Shown here in pieces: positions 1 to 8,123 of a stretch of 9,206 bases of DNA (position 1 is its first letter; each line of letters begins with the position of its first letter). Origin of the DNA: Pseudomonadota bacterium (GTDB taxonomy: Bacteria > Pseudomonadota > Alphaproteobacteria > Sphingomonadales > Sphingomonadaceae); assembly GCA_023386515.1 (NCBI GenBank), contig JAEWJQ010000013.1, positions 1-9,206 of the forward strand. Reading direction: 5' to 3'. The notes beneath the pieces were generated by a model. The model saw nothing but the letters and a program-made list of their open reading frames with translations, was not told where the DNA came from and ran no database searches. The translations under genes were made by a program, and so were the position numbers.

Positions 1-733
1 CGGGATTGCGGTGGCCGAGCGTCCAGATCTCCGGCCGGGCGTTGGCGGTTGCTGCGAAGGGATTGGCGGCCGCCGCGCTGCCGTCCAGGTTCAGCCGGAC
101 AATCTTGCCCAAAGTGCCGGACAAATCCTGTGCCGGCGTACCCTGTTGGCGTTCGCCGCTAGTGATGAAGAGATAGCGGCCGTCGGGCGAAAAGGCGAGG
201 CGCGCGCCGAGCTGCCCGCCGGTGGTCGTCGGCGTCGCGCGCCACACTATCGTCAGGTCATCGAGGCGGTTTGCCGTCAGGTTGAGCGTACCGCGTGCCA
301 CGGCGAGTCGCTGGCCGCCGGTCGCGGGCTCTGCATAGCTCAGCCACACGCGCCCGTTGCTGGCATAGCCTGGGTCGAGATCGACGTCCTGCAGCCCGAG
401 TTGTCCAGAATAGAAGACACTGGGCACCCCGGCGATGGCGGTCTTTGCGCCGCCGGTGGTCACCAGTTGCAGCCGCCCCGGCTTCTCGGTGACCAGCATG
501 CGCCCGTCGGGCAAGACAGCGATCGCCCAGGGATTGTCGAGGCTGGCGACGACGCGCTGGTCGACCGCCGTAACCGCGATTGCCGGCGTGGTGGCGGAGG
601 GCGAGGGACTCGGCGTGGGCGAGACGCTGGGGGTCGGCGATGGTGTCGAATCGATCGCACCGCCGCTATCGTCGCTACCGCATCCGCTCACCGCGAGCGC
701 CGCGAAGAGTGCCATTCCCCATCGGGTCGTCAT
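1..733 (-). CDS. PQQ-dependent sugar dehydrogenase-like lipoprotein (5' part, runs off left edge)
   Basis: Translating the minus strand from ATG at 731-733 gives 244 codons without a stop, continuing past base 1. Residues 1-18 are a short lipoprotein signal ending in lipobox V-S-G-C18, so the mature protein is probably membrane-anchored and periplasmic. Residues 28-50 are a Ser/Thr/Pro linker. From residue 61 the sequence matches the soluble PQQ glucose/aldose sugar dehydrogenase beta-propeller family (YliI/Asd type): SLDNPWAIAVLPDGRMLVTE at 64-83, GQLGLQDVDLDP at 110-121, RLAFSPDGRYLFITSGER at 178-195, LGKIVRLNLDG at 208-218, and GHRNP at 240-244 where the window cuts it. Known members oxidise aldose sugars with PQQ and calcium. 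The usual catalytic His, just before the G-x-R-L motif, appears to be Gln174 or Leu175 here, so activity is uncertain. AAAGGA at 741-746 lies 7 nt before the ATG. The family assignment is firm; the substrate is unknown. Confidence 0.9.
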   Translation of the reverse strand, partial: MTTRWGMALFAALAVSGCGSDDSGGAIDSTPSPTPSVSPTPSPSPSATTPAIAVTAVDQRVVASLDNPWAIAVLPDGRMLVTEKPGRLQLVTTGGAKTAIAGVPSVFYSGQLGLQDVDLDPGYASNGRVWLSYAEPATGGQRLAVARGTLNLTANRLDDLTIVWRATPTTTGGQLGARLAFSPDGRYLFITSGERQQGTPAQDLSGTLGKIVRLNLDGSAAAANPFAATANARPEIWTLGHRNP

Positions 734-860
734 GGCGCATTCCTTTATCGCTGTGCGGCGATCAACGACCGAACGATACTGAAGATGCGTGGCGATCAGC
801 GGAAAGAGATCGGCGCGCGCGAGGTGAAAGCATCGGACACTTCGCGGGGGCCGTGCAACC

Positions 861-2033
861 TTACCCTTCCGAACGGACCAGCTTGATGTCACGATCGGCG
901 GCCCAGCCCTGAATATCTTCGCGGCGAAGGGCCGTCGCCATCAGATCGGGAAACTGGTCGGGCGTGCAGGCGAACACGGGGATGCCCAGCGACGCGACCC
1001 GCGCCGCAAGATGTGGATCATAGGACGGTCGCCCTGTGTCGGTGATCGCGAGCAGCACGATGACGTTGACGCCCGACACCACCAGCCGGGCTAACCGGTC
1101 GACCAGCGCTTCGGCATCGCCGCCTTCGTACAGATCGGTGACGAGCACCAGATGCGCCTTTCCAGGCCGTTCGATCCGGTCCTCGCAATAGGCGACCGCC
1201 CGGTTGATCTCGGTGCCACCGCCCAATTGGACGCCGAACAGCACCTCGACCGGATCCGCCAATTCCTCCGCGAGGTCGACGATCGCGGTGTCGAAGCAGA
1301 CGAGCTTTGTGGCGACGACCGGCAGCGACGCCATGACGGCAGCGAAGATCGAGGCGTAGACCACCGAACTGGCCATCGATCCCGATTGGTCGACGCACAG
1401 GATCACCTCGTCCAGATCGACGATGCGCCGCTGTTGGCGCATGAAGCCGATTAGGCGTTCGGGAACCACCGTGCGATGGTCGGGCTGATAATGGCCGAGA
1501 TTGGCGCGGATGGTACGCGGCCAGTCGATATCGGCGAAACGCGGGCGGCTGCTCCGTCGCGCGCGATCGAGCGCGCCACGGATTGCGTCCGCCGTGCGTG
1601 CCTCCAGTCGGGCCAGCAACTCCGCGACCACCTTCGCGATCACGGCACGTGCTGTCTCTTTGGTCTTTTCCGGCATCACCTCGCGCAGAGCGATAAGATC
1701 GGCGACTAAGTTCACGTCTGCCTCGACCGTCGCCAGAAACTCTGGCTCCAGCAGCATCTGGCGCAAACCCTTGCGATGGAACGCGTCCTGCTGGATCACC
1801 TGAACGATCGGTACGGGGAAGAAGTCGCGAATATCGCCCAGCCATTTGGCGACCCTCGGTGCCGATCCGCCAAGCCCGCCGTGCCCCTTCTTTCCTTCCT
1901 CGCCGTCGCCGTAGAGCGCGGATAGCGCCTTCGACATGCGCCGATCACTTTCGGATAGGGGAAAGCCTTCCGCGTCGTCGCCCTCGACGCCCAAGGCGAG
2001 CGTCCAGCGGCGTCCGCGCTGGTCCGCGTTCAT
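861..2033 (-). CDS. VWA domain protein, CoxE/ViaA-like partner of the MoxR ATPase
   Basis: This 390-residue protein is the last gene of the operon. The C-terminal half is a von Willebrand factor A domain (about 205-375) with a complete metal-binding MIDAS: D215-Q-S217-G-S219 in VILCVDQSGSM, T274 in GGGTEIN, and D300 in LVLVTDLYEGG. The N-terminal half (about 60-200) is helical, as in CoxE/ViaA/NorD-type proteins, and has a flexible Gly/Lys/Glu-rich stretch at 42-57. There is no signal peptide or membrane segment, so it should be cytoplasmic. Family knowledge: such proteins pair with MoxR AAA+ ATPases and present substrates through the MIDAS metal. The ATG overlaps the upstream stop as ATGA (2030-2033). 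A GGGAG ribosome binding site at 2041-2045 lies 7 nt before the start. The partner role is inferred from the operon; the substrate is unknown. Confidence 0.93.
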   Translation of the reverse strand: MNADQRGRRWTLALGVEGDDAEGFPLSESDRRMSKALSALYGDGEEGKKGHGGLGGSAPRVAKWLGDIRDFFPVPIVQVIQQDAFHRKGLRQMLLEPEFLATVEADVNLVADLIALREVMPEKTKETARAVIAKVVAELLARLEARTADAIRGALDRARRSSRPRFADIDWPRTIRANLGHYQPDHRTVVPERLIGFMRQQRRIVDLDEVILCVDQSGSMASSVVYASIFAAVMASLPVVATKLVCFDTAIVDLAEELADPVEVLFGVQLGGGTEINRAVAYCEDRIERPGKAHLVLVTDLYEGGDAEALVDRLARLVVSGVNVIVLLAITDTGRPSYDPHLAARVASLGIPVFACTPDQFPDLMATALRREDIQGWAADRDIKLVRSEG

Positions 2034-4255
2034 CGTTGCGCTCCCGTCATCAGCGCGATCACGCGGGCTTCGTGCGCAGGCCAGATCGCGGTGGCCCCGG
2101 GCAACAGCCGATAGCTACGCGCACCGTTGCCGGATCGTCCGAGCGCGGCGTCCATCAATCGCCGACGCTCGTTGCGGTCAAGGGCGGAAAAGACCCGCCG
2201 GAACAGCGGCAGGTTGGCCACGAACGCGTCTTCCTCCAGCGCTAACAGCCAGGCGTCGACGGCGTCGCGCAAGGCCGCGTCGTGGATCAGCCGTTGTCCG
2301 GCGCCCTCCAGAAAACCTTCGAAATAGCCGGCCGCCTTGCTGACCGGCGTTCCCGGTGACAGTATACGGGCGAGCAGCGTCGCCGCGTCGTCGACGGACA
2401 GTTCCTCCGCCTCGTAGAGCAGGCGGGCGGCGGACCCGGCGATCAGGCGCGTCGTCTGCTCATCGTCGAACAGCTTGCGTAATGCCGCGTGCCAGATCGC
2501 GACCACGTCCGGTGCCAGTTCCGCCAGTTGGATCGCCCCTTCCGCCGCCAGGATCGTACCGCGCAGCGCCGCGGCGGCCTCGGCATCCAGGTTGCGTGCG
2601 GCATAAGGGAAGGCGAGCGCCGCCTGCACCACGATGCGGGGCATCAGTCCGGCGAGATGTTCGACCGTCCCGCTCCGTGCCTCGCCATAGCGCAGGATGT
2701 CGGCCATGGGCGGCAACGCGGCGAGCAGCGCCTGACAGTCGCTGGTGAGCGCAGCCAGATCTTCAAGCAGGGCAATACCGGCCTGGGTCGCGCGCGGAAG
2801 GTCTGCGATCATCGCCCGGCGTACCAGCGCCGCCAGCGCACCGAGATCGTCCTCCTCCCGCATCGCGTCGGTCAGCCGCCCGTCGGCGGCTTCGGCGATG
2901 GTCGAGCCATGGACGAGGTTCTCGACGAGTCGCACGGCAAATTCGGGCTGCCAGGCCAACACCCAATTCTCGCGGAAGGTGCCGCGACTGCGCCCAGCAT
3001 CGGCAAGACGGCCCCAAGGCACATCAAGCGCATCCAGTCGATGCAACAGCGTCGAGCGGGCCAGGCCGCTGTCGCTGCGCAGGTCGAGGGTCAGCGCGCG
3101 TTCCAGCGCTTCGGGCTTCAGCCGCGTGGCCCTTTGCTGGCGTTGCAGATCGTCCAGCAACGGGGCCAGCGGCGTGTCCGCGGGGATCACCCCGACCGCC
3201 GACCCGATCAGCAATTCGGCGGCGATGTCGTCCCATATCGCACGCTCGCCGTGGCACAGGCAGGCGATCGCCGCCTCGCGCAGTTCCTCGAAGCCGGGAT
3301 GCGGCCGCGCGCGCAGGGCGGCCAGCGCATGGCCCAAGCGCTGCGCGTCGATCACTGATGCGGTGGACACGAAGCGACCATGTTCGCGCATCACGCGCGC
3401 GATGCGGGCGAGCCAGATCGCGTCGCGATCACCGGCGTGGCGCGTGTCCCAGAGATGCGCGAACCATCCCGGCGCGACGACGCCGGCGGCATAGCCACTC
3501 CCGCGGGCGAGACGGGGTGCGGTCCAGGGTGCCCAGGTCGCCTTGGTCTTCGCCTTCGGACGCCCTTTGAGCAAGGCGCGGTCGGCGGAGAGGCTTACCT
3601 TGGCGGCCAGCGCGGGGACGTGCCACGCGCCGCACACTACGGCGACCGGGCCGTCGCTCTCCTTGGCCGCGCGCGCGATCTCAAGGCGCATATGCGCTTC
3701 CCGCGCGGCCTCCAGCCCCGATGGCGGACCGGCCTCGCAGCGCAGCGCAGTCATCGCATCGGCTACGGCGGCGAATACCGGCGTGGATGCCGGATTTTCC
3801 TCGATGACGTCGGCCCACCAGGATTCGCCATCGTCATATCCCGCCGCCATGGCGAGCACGCCGATCGGATCGCGGGTAATCGGATCATCGTCGGGGACGA
3901 CGTCCGGATCGTCGCCGTTGGCGGAGTGCTGGCCGCCCAGCCGATCCGACGAAGGAAGATCGATGAAGCGCAGCTCGGCGCCACGCGCCACCGCCCAGCG
4001 TACCGCCTGATATTCGGGTGAATAGTCCGCGAAGGGGAAGAAGCTGGCGCGGGCGGGATCGTCCTCGGCATAGGTCAGCAGCGCGACCGGCGTCGCCATC
4101 CCCGGATTGGCGAGCATTGGCAGCAGGTGTGAAGCGTCCGCCGGTCCCTCGATCAGCACCGCCGCCGGCCGTAGCGCGTCGAGCGCCTCCACCAGCCGGC
4201 GCGCCGAACCGGGGCCGTGATGACGCACGCCGAACAGCGATACCTCGGCCGCCAT
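2030..4255 (-). CDS. DUF5682 family protein with TIKI/TraB/EreA-like N-terminal motifs
   Basis: This 741-residue soluble protein is the largest in the operon. I recognise it as DUF5682 from G9-V-R-H12-H-G-P-G near the N-terminus, the IEGPAD strand end (E36), DYSPEYQAVRWA (76-87), RFIDLP (96-101), DPIGVLAMAAGYDDGESWW (129-147), GAWH (209-212), PRLARGSGYAAGVVAPGWF (247-265) and ENWVLAWQPEFAVRLVE (429-445). The first 215 residues contain GxxH (9-12), a strand-end Glu (36) and a second GxxH (209-212), the arrangement described for the TIKI/TraB/EreA superfamily, which includes a metalloprotease and an erythromycin esterase. The rest is mostly Ala/Leu-rich helix. Residues 111-128 are acidic and variable. 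The length fits what I recall for the family. The ATG lies 4 nt after the MoxR stop with no strong ribosome binding site, so translation is probably coupled. A hydrolase or effector role is inference. Confidence 0.9.
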   Translation of the reverse strand: MAAEVSLFGVRHHGPGSARRLVEALDALRPAAVLIEGPADASHLLPMLANPGMATPVALLTYAEDDPARASFFPFADYSPEYQAVRWAVARGAELRFIDLPSSDRLGGQHSANGDDPDVVPDDDPITRDPIGVLAMAAGYDDGESWWADVIEENPASTPVFAAVADAMTALRCEAGPPSGLEAAREAHMRLEIARAAKESDGPVAVVCGAWHVPALAAKVSLSADRALLKGRPKAKTKATWAPWTAPRLARGSGYAAGVVAPGWFAHLWDTRHAGDRDAIWLARIARVMREHGRFVSTASVIDAQRLGHALAALRARPHPGFEELREAAIACLCHGERAIWDDIAAELLIGSAVGVIPADTPLAPLLDDLQRQQRATRLKPEALERALTLDLRSDSGLARSTLLHRLDALDVPWGRLADAGRSRGTFRENWVLAWQPEFAVRLVENLVHGSTIAEAADGRLTDAMREEDDLGALAALVRRAMIADLPRATQAGIALLEDLAALTSDCQALLAALPPMADILRYGEARSGTVEHLAGLMPRIVVQAALAFPYAARNLDAEAAAALRGTILAAEGAIQLAELAPDVVAIWHAALRKLFDDEQTTRLIAGSAARLLYEAEELSVDDAATLLARILSPGTPVSKAAGYFEGFLEGAGQRLIHDAALRDAVDAWLLALEEDAFVANLPLFRRVFSALDRNERRRLMDAALGRSGNGARSYRLLPGATAIWPAHEARVIALMTGAQR

Positions 4256-4259
4256 CGCG

Positions 4260-5339
4260 TCAGATCAGCTCGGTTAGCGAGGCGTAATAGCCCTCGAACC
4301 CGCGGCGCTTCTTGAGCACGGTTTCCAGATATTCACCGAGCACCGCCTTGTCCTGCACCGGGTCCTTCACCACCGCGCCGATCATGTTGGCGGCCAGCAT
4401 GTCGGGCGTCAGGCGTCCGTCGTTGAAAAACGTCGCCTGGCTGATCCCGCCGACCATCACGCCGAGCGCCTCGGCGGTGGACAGCCCGCCCGAGGGGGAC
4501 TTCAGGGCGACCTTGCCGTCCTCGGTCGACCCGGAGCGCAGTTCGCGGAAGATCGCGACGACCCGCGCCACTTCCTCGGCGACGTTCTTCGGTGCGGGCA
4601 GGTCGAGGCTGTGCGCCATTTCGGCCACCCGCTTGACGATGATCGCCACTTCCTCGTCCGCGCTGTCGGGCAGCGGCAGGACGACGACGTTGAAGCGCCG
4701 CTTCAGCGCCGAACTCAGCTCGTTGACGCCCTTGTCGCGGTTGTTGGCGGTGGCGATGATGTTGAAGCCGCGCCGGGCATAGACTGCGCCGTTCAGTTCG
4801 GGGATCGGCATCATCTTTTCGGACAGGACGGTGATCAGCGTATCCTGCACGTCCGATCCCATCCGGGTCAGCTCCTCCATGCGGCACAGCTTGCCCGTCT
4901 CCATCGCTCGCATCAGCGGGGTCGGGACCAGCGCCTCCCGGCTCGGCCCATGCGCAAGCAGTTGCGCATAGTTCCAGCCATAGCGGACCTGATTCTCATC
5001 AGTGCCGGCGGTGCACTGGATCACCATCGTCGAATCGGCAGCGATCGCTGCGGACAGATGCTCGGACACCCAGGACTTGGCGGTGCCCGGAACCCCGAGC
5101 AACAACAGCGCGCGGTCGGTGGCGAGCGTCGCCACCGCCGTCTCGATCAAGCGCCGGTCACCGACATATTTGGGCGTGATGGCGGTGCCGTCGGGCGCCG
5201 TGCCGCCCATCAGATAAGTGACGACGCGCTTGGGCGACAACGCCCAGCCGGGCGGACGACGCTCGGTATCGTCCACAGCAAGCGCGGCGAGCTCGCCAGC
5301 ATAGACCTCCTCGGCGGGCAGGCGCAGCTTCTCGCTCAT
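4260..5339 (-). CDS. MoxR-type AAA+ ATPase
   Basis: This 359-residue cytoplasmic AAA+ ATPase is the motor of the operon. Visible motifs are Walker A GVPGTAKS (82-89), a Walker B-like strand LCRMEEL (151-157) where the usual Asp-Glu is Glu155-Glu156, sensor 1 IIATANNRD (194-202), and an arginine-finger candidate in ALKRRF (211-216). The NTP-binding core follows an N-terminal extension of about 60 residues; a helical lid region follows residue 230. Family knowledge: MoxR ATPases form hexameric rings and work with VWA partners (RavA-ViaA, NorQ-NorD, CbbQ-CbbO) to remodel proteins or insert metals. Here the VWA partner is two genes downstream, with the DUF5682 gene between. The start overlaps the DUF5691 stop as ATGA (5336-5339), and AGGAGA at 5348-5353 sits 8 nt upstream, giving it its own good ribosome binding site. 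Confidence 0.95.
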   Translation of the reverse strand: MSEKLRLPAEEVYAGELAALAVDDTERRPPGWALSPKRVVTYLMGGTAPDGTAITPKYVGDRRLIETAVATLATDRALLLLGVPGTAKSWVSEHLSAAIAADSTMVIQCTAGTDENQVRYGWNYAQLLAHGPSREALVPTPLMRAMETGKLCRMEELTRMGSDVQDTLITVLSEKMMPIPELNGAVYARRGFNIIATANNRDKGVNELSSALKRRFNVVVLPLPDSADEEVAIIVKRVAEMAHSLDLPAPKNVAEEVARVVAIFRELRSGSTEDGKVALKSPSGGLSTAEALGVMVGGISQATFFNDGRLTPDMLAANMIGAVVKDPVQDKAVLGEYLETVLKKRRGFEGYYASLTELI

Positions 5340-6742
5340 TCGGTCGGTCTCCTGATGTCGAGCGCGGCGTTGAGCCGCAGCATGTCGAGGCGCGGATCGG
5401 AGGCGACCAGCCCCGCCGCCGCCAAATCGTTGAGCGCCTGTCGCGCAGCACTGCGCGAGGCGATGAGGCCGAGGGCCAGCAGCGCGTCTGCGTGATCGCC
5501 AGGTCTAGCATCCTCCGATGCCAGCAAGCCAAGCAGCGCCGTGCCTGCGGCGGTGCGGATCGCTTCATCGATCCCGCCATCCCCGCCGACGATCGCCAGC
5601 GCCATCGCAAAGCTGGTGTCCTGCGCGCCCAGCAGTCGCGTCGCGACCTGACGGCGCCGGTATGGTGTCAGGCGGGGTGACAGCTCCACCAGCGTCTGTG
5701 CATCGATCGTGCTGGCGACACTAGCCGCGTCGGCGACCATGTCGACGATCCTATCGCTGCCGGATCGCGCCGCCATGGCCGCCAATTGCTGATCGCCGAA
5801 CAGATCCTGGCCCCAGGGCCAGGCGGCGGTCAGATCCGTCGCGGACAGGCCGAGCGCCTGCGCAAACCCGTCGTAGGATAGTGTCTCAAACAAGGTGGCG
5901 CGGCGATTTCGCCGGGCGGGGGTCTTCAATGCTTCAGGGACGATCACGCGCGTGCGTCGCAACAGGCCCTTGGTCTGGATGGTGAAGAAGGCGGCGAGGT
6001 CCATGCCATCCTCATCGCCGCCTCCGCCGTGACCCAGACGCGCCAGCAGCGCGATCGCCAGCTCCTTGACCCTCGCGCCCCGGTCGCCGGTCAGACGCTC
6101 CAGTAGCGGGCGGTCGACGTCGGACAGCGCTGTGGCCAGTGTCTCGAGCAGGCGCAGACGACGATCGGCGGACTCACCGGCGATCTTGTCCATCAGCAAA
6201 AGGCTTGCCTGTGCGGGGTCCTGTTTTCTTAGCGCAGCGAACGCCGCATGCCTTGCGGCAGGAGCGAACTCATCCCAATTTTCGATGCTCAGTGTCTCGG
6301 GGGCCACCGAGGCGGATCCTGCCGCGGCGGCCCAGTCCTGCCATGCCGCATAGACGGCGGGCACGTCTTCATCGGGCCGGGGCATCCAGTCGCCCGGATG
6401 CAGGCTCCAGCCGCGTGCGTCGATAAAATCGAGCAGATGGCGGCGCGTCCGCGCATCGCGGATTTGCTGGAGCAGGCGTCGTGCACGCGGGCGAAGTGCG
6501 TCGGGAAGTGGCGGCTGGGCAAGCGCCGGAATGTCGCCACGCGGACGAACCTCACCCACAGGCTGCGCAACCGCCAGCGTGCCGAGCAACTGGCCGGACA
6601 GCGCCAGCAGCCGCAACTCCGCCTCCCGCGCATCGGTGTCCAGCGCATCGCGCCAGTCGGCAGGGGCGTGAGCGGCGGCGCTGCCGCCCATCGTCCAGCG
6701 CGTCAGCACCGGGCCGAGCGCGTCGAGGATCGCGTCAGCCAT
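5336..6742 (-). CDS. DUF5691 family protein, HEAT-like helical repeat
   Basis: This 468-residue protein has no signal peptide or membrane segment. It matches my memory of DUF5691, found beside SWIM, MoxR, DUF5682 and VWA genes. The clearest part is residues 154-236: an ENW/EF/AP.AR start, then ALRKQDPAQASLLL (170-183), RRLRLLETLATALSDVD (194-210) and DRGARVKELAIALLARL (220-236). This helix-pair pattern looks like HEAT-type repeats, which usually bind other proteins. Residues 238-246 are a Gly/Asp loop. The C-terminal third is again Ala/Leu-rich helices with repeated S/R-L-A-type pairs. No catalytic motif is visible. The ATG (6740-6742) overlaps the end of the SWIM gene by 8 nt. I infer a scaffold or adaptor for the ATPase or the effector. 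The family name is from recall. Confidence 0.85.
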   Translation of the reverse strand: MADAILDALGPVLTRWTMGGSAAAHAPADWRDALDTDAREAELRLLALSGQLLGTLAVAQPVGEVRPRGDIPALAQPPLPDALRPRARRLLQQIRDARTRRHLLDFIDARGWSLHPGDWMPRPDEDVPAVYAAWQDWAAAAGSASVAPETLSIENWDEFAPAARHAAFAALRKQDPAQASLLLMDKIAGESADRRLRLLETLATALSDVDRPLLERLTGDRGARVKELAIALLARLGHGGGGDEDGMDLAAFFTIQTKGLLRRTRVIVPEALKTPARRNRRATLFETLSYDGFAQALGLSATDLTAAWPWGQDLFGDQQLAAMAARSGSDRIVDMVADAASVASTIDAQTLVELSPRLTPYRRRQVATRLLGAQDTSFAMALAIVGGDGGIDEAIRTAAGTALLGLLASEDARPGDHADALLALGLIASRSAARQALNDLAAAGLVASDPRLDMLRLNAALDIRRPTE

Positions 6743-8114
6743 GGCCGATCCGCCCCCAAGGCGTCTGCATCGCCAGCATCTCCAGCCGGTTGCCCGACCA
6801 TAAGGCGGCCGTGCGGGTCAGCTCAGTTCCGGTGACAAGCCCCTCGGCATCGTCCGCCAGCGGCAATGCTGCTCCTCCGGCAGACGGTTGCCACCAGGCT
6901 TGGCGGTTCCGATCGAGGCCGATCCGTCCGGAGGGGAGTAGAACTGGCCGCTCCGTCGCCCATGGCTCGGCGAGCAGCGGTGCGGTCAGCGTTTCCTCCA
7001 GCGCGACATCCGGCAGGGGCCATTCGAGTGGCGGCCCATCGACACATGCCACGTCCCGCTGGATCAGCAGGGCGCGCAGGGGCATGCGCGCCGGGTAGAA
7101 CAGCATTTCGCCAACGAACTGCTCGCCCGGAGTGAATGCCGAATGGCGTCGCCCGGCGCTGGCCGGAAAGAAATCAAGCAGCATCGCGAAGCGCGGCCCG
7201 CTGGTCAGGTTGAGCAGCCAGGTCGTCTGCGAGACCAGCCCGTCGCGACGCGTACGAACCCGCTCCGCGAGCACTTCCCAGGCGGCGGTCACGCGTGTCG
7301 GCGCTGGATCGGCCAGCAGCGTCTCACGGTTCTCGGCCGAAGCGACGACGCGGCGCAGTTCTGGATCACGCGGGTCGGCCCGGAACCCTCGGGCGAGTAG
7401 CACCAGTCGCGCCAGTTCCACCGTCGCGCCGCGCACCCTGTCGCCACTCAGCAAAGCCAGCAGCCGCGCGGGCATTTCATCGACATGACCGGCCAGCGCC
7501 GCGGCCTTGCCGTCGACCAGCCGTGCCGCGATCCGACGACAGCGTGCGGTCACATCATCGACGAAACCGCCAAGCCCCAGACGAAGTTGATCGCTGACCC
7601 ATTGCTCCAACGCATCCAGCGCGTCGAGGATCAGACGCTCGGTATCTTCGGTTCGCCGAGCGCTGGCCGCGTTGCGCCGTGCCGTCGCCCCCGGATCGTC
7701 CGCGGGCTCGGGCCCGGCGGACCGGGCGGCCTCCAGATCCTTGTCCGCAGCCGGTTTCACGGCCTTGGGTGCAGCGCCGGTCGGGCGCCGACGTGCCAGC
7801 CATTCGCCCACCCATTCCGGGGTTTCCGCCACGGCGAACGCAACGATCGCCTCCGCCCTCAGCCAGAACAGTCCAAGGGCGTGTTTGCATGGTATTTTGC
7901 GGGACGGGCACGTGCATTTGCTTCCCATGTCGCGAAGGTCGGCCATCACCCGATAGGGATTGGCCCCCGATCCGGCACATTCGCCCCAGATCAGCCCCTC
8001 GTCATCGCTGGTGCCGACGCCCAACCATTTCCCCGGCTTCGCGAGCCCGGCGGCGGCGTTTAGCGATGCCTGGTCGGGGGCAAGCTGTTCCACCGCCTCC
8101 AGATCGATCGTCAA
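6735..8114 (-). CDS. SWIM zinc-finger family protein
   Basis: First gene of the operon, 459 residues from the TTG at 8112-8114. The SWIM zinc-binding motif C67-T-C69-x6-C76-K-H78 (CxCxnCxH) is intact and followed by ALGLFW. Before it come ECAGSG (46-51) and NPYRVMADL (52-60), typical of this bacterial family; WVGEWLARR (101-109) follows. Residues 110-155 are an Ala/Pro/charged low-complexity linker, then helices (about 159-240), and a C-terminal part with short beta-like stretches. Family knowledge: SWIM domains bind DNA or proteins. Here it may be the recognition subunit of the complex. Start choice: the frame stays open to another TTG at 8169-8171, just after a TAA. The inner TTG has GGAGG 4 nt upstream, and the next residues (TIDLEAVEQLAPDQ) are where the family usually begins, so I prefer it. 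The extra 19 residues are Gly/Ser-rich and unlike the family. Confidence 0.92.
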   Translation of the reverse strand: MTIDLEAVEQLAPDQASLNAAAGLAKPGKWLGVGTSDDEGLIWGECAGSGANPYRVMADLRDMGSKCTCPSRKIPCKHALGLFWLRAEAIVAFAVAETPEWVGEWLARRRPTGAAPKAVKPAADKDLEAARSAGPEPADDPGATARRNAASARRTEDTERLILDALDALEQWVSDQLRLGLGGFVDDVTARCRRIAARLVDGKAAALAGHVDEMPARLLALLSGDRVRGATVELARLVLLARGFRADPRDPELRRVVASAENRETLLADPAPTRVTAAWEVLAERVRTRRDGLVSQTTWLLNLTSGPRFAMLLDFFPASAGRRHSAFTPGEQFVGEMLFYPARMPLRALLIQRDVACVDGPPLEWPLPDVALEETLTAPLLAEPWATERPVLLPSGRIGLDRNRQAWWQPSAGGAALPLADDAEGLVTGTELTRTAALWSGNRLEMLAMQTPWGRIGHG

Positions 8115-8118
8115 ACTG

Positions 8119-8123
8119 CCTCC
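8119..8123 (-). promoter_or_regulatory. Ribosome binding site deciding the SWIM start
   Basis: The minus strand reads GGAGG here, then CAGT, then TTG at 8112-8114. The alternative outer TTG at 8169-8171 has only AAGGG about 11 nt upstream. The GGAGG favours the inner start, though its 4-nt spacing is a little short. Confidence 0.55.

Larger units (their letters stand above)
861..8114 (-). other. Five-gene SWIM-DUF5691-MoxR-DUF5682-VWA operon
   Basis: All five genes run on the minus strand with junctions of -8, -4, +4 and -4 nt, so a single transcript and coupled translation are very likely. The promoter candidate is at 8248-8278. I see no convincing terminator after the VWA stop at 861: the 127 nt to the dehydrogenase start hold no G/C stem followed by a T run on the transcribed strand, so read-through into the dehydrogenase gene is possible. 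All five products look cytoplasmic. The gene set is one I recall from several bacterial phyla, which argues that the five proteins work together. Confidence 0.85.

Noticed and set aside
757..798. Direct repeat GGCGATCA (757-764 and 791-798) before the dehydrogenase
   Set aside because: Eight bases only, no symmetry, and no promoter elements at fitting distance; probably chance.
11..886. Long plus-strand open frame of 291 codons
   Set aside because: It is antisense to the dehydrogenase gene. Its product is Arg/Gly-rich with no recognisable motif, while the minus strand gives a clear family match.
1018..1845. Minus-strand alternative frame of 275 codons inside the VWA gene
   Set aside because: Arg/Gly-rich product; the overlapping frame contains the intact MIDAS motif and is the real one.
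2489..3358. Plus-strand open frame of 289 codons
   Set aside because: Antisense to DUF5682, composed mostly of Arg, Gln and Gly, with no ribosome binding site or motif.
4611..5495. Plus-strand open frame of 294 codons
   Set aside because: It lies opposite the MoxR gene and is His/Arg/Gln-rich, a typical shadow of a GC-rich coding strand.
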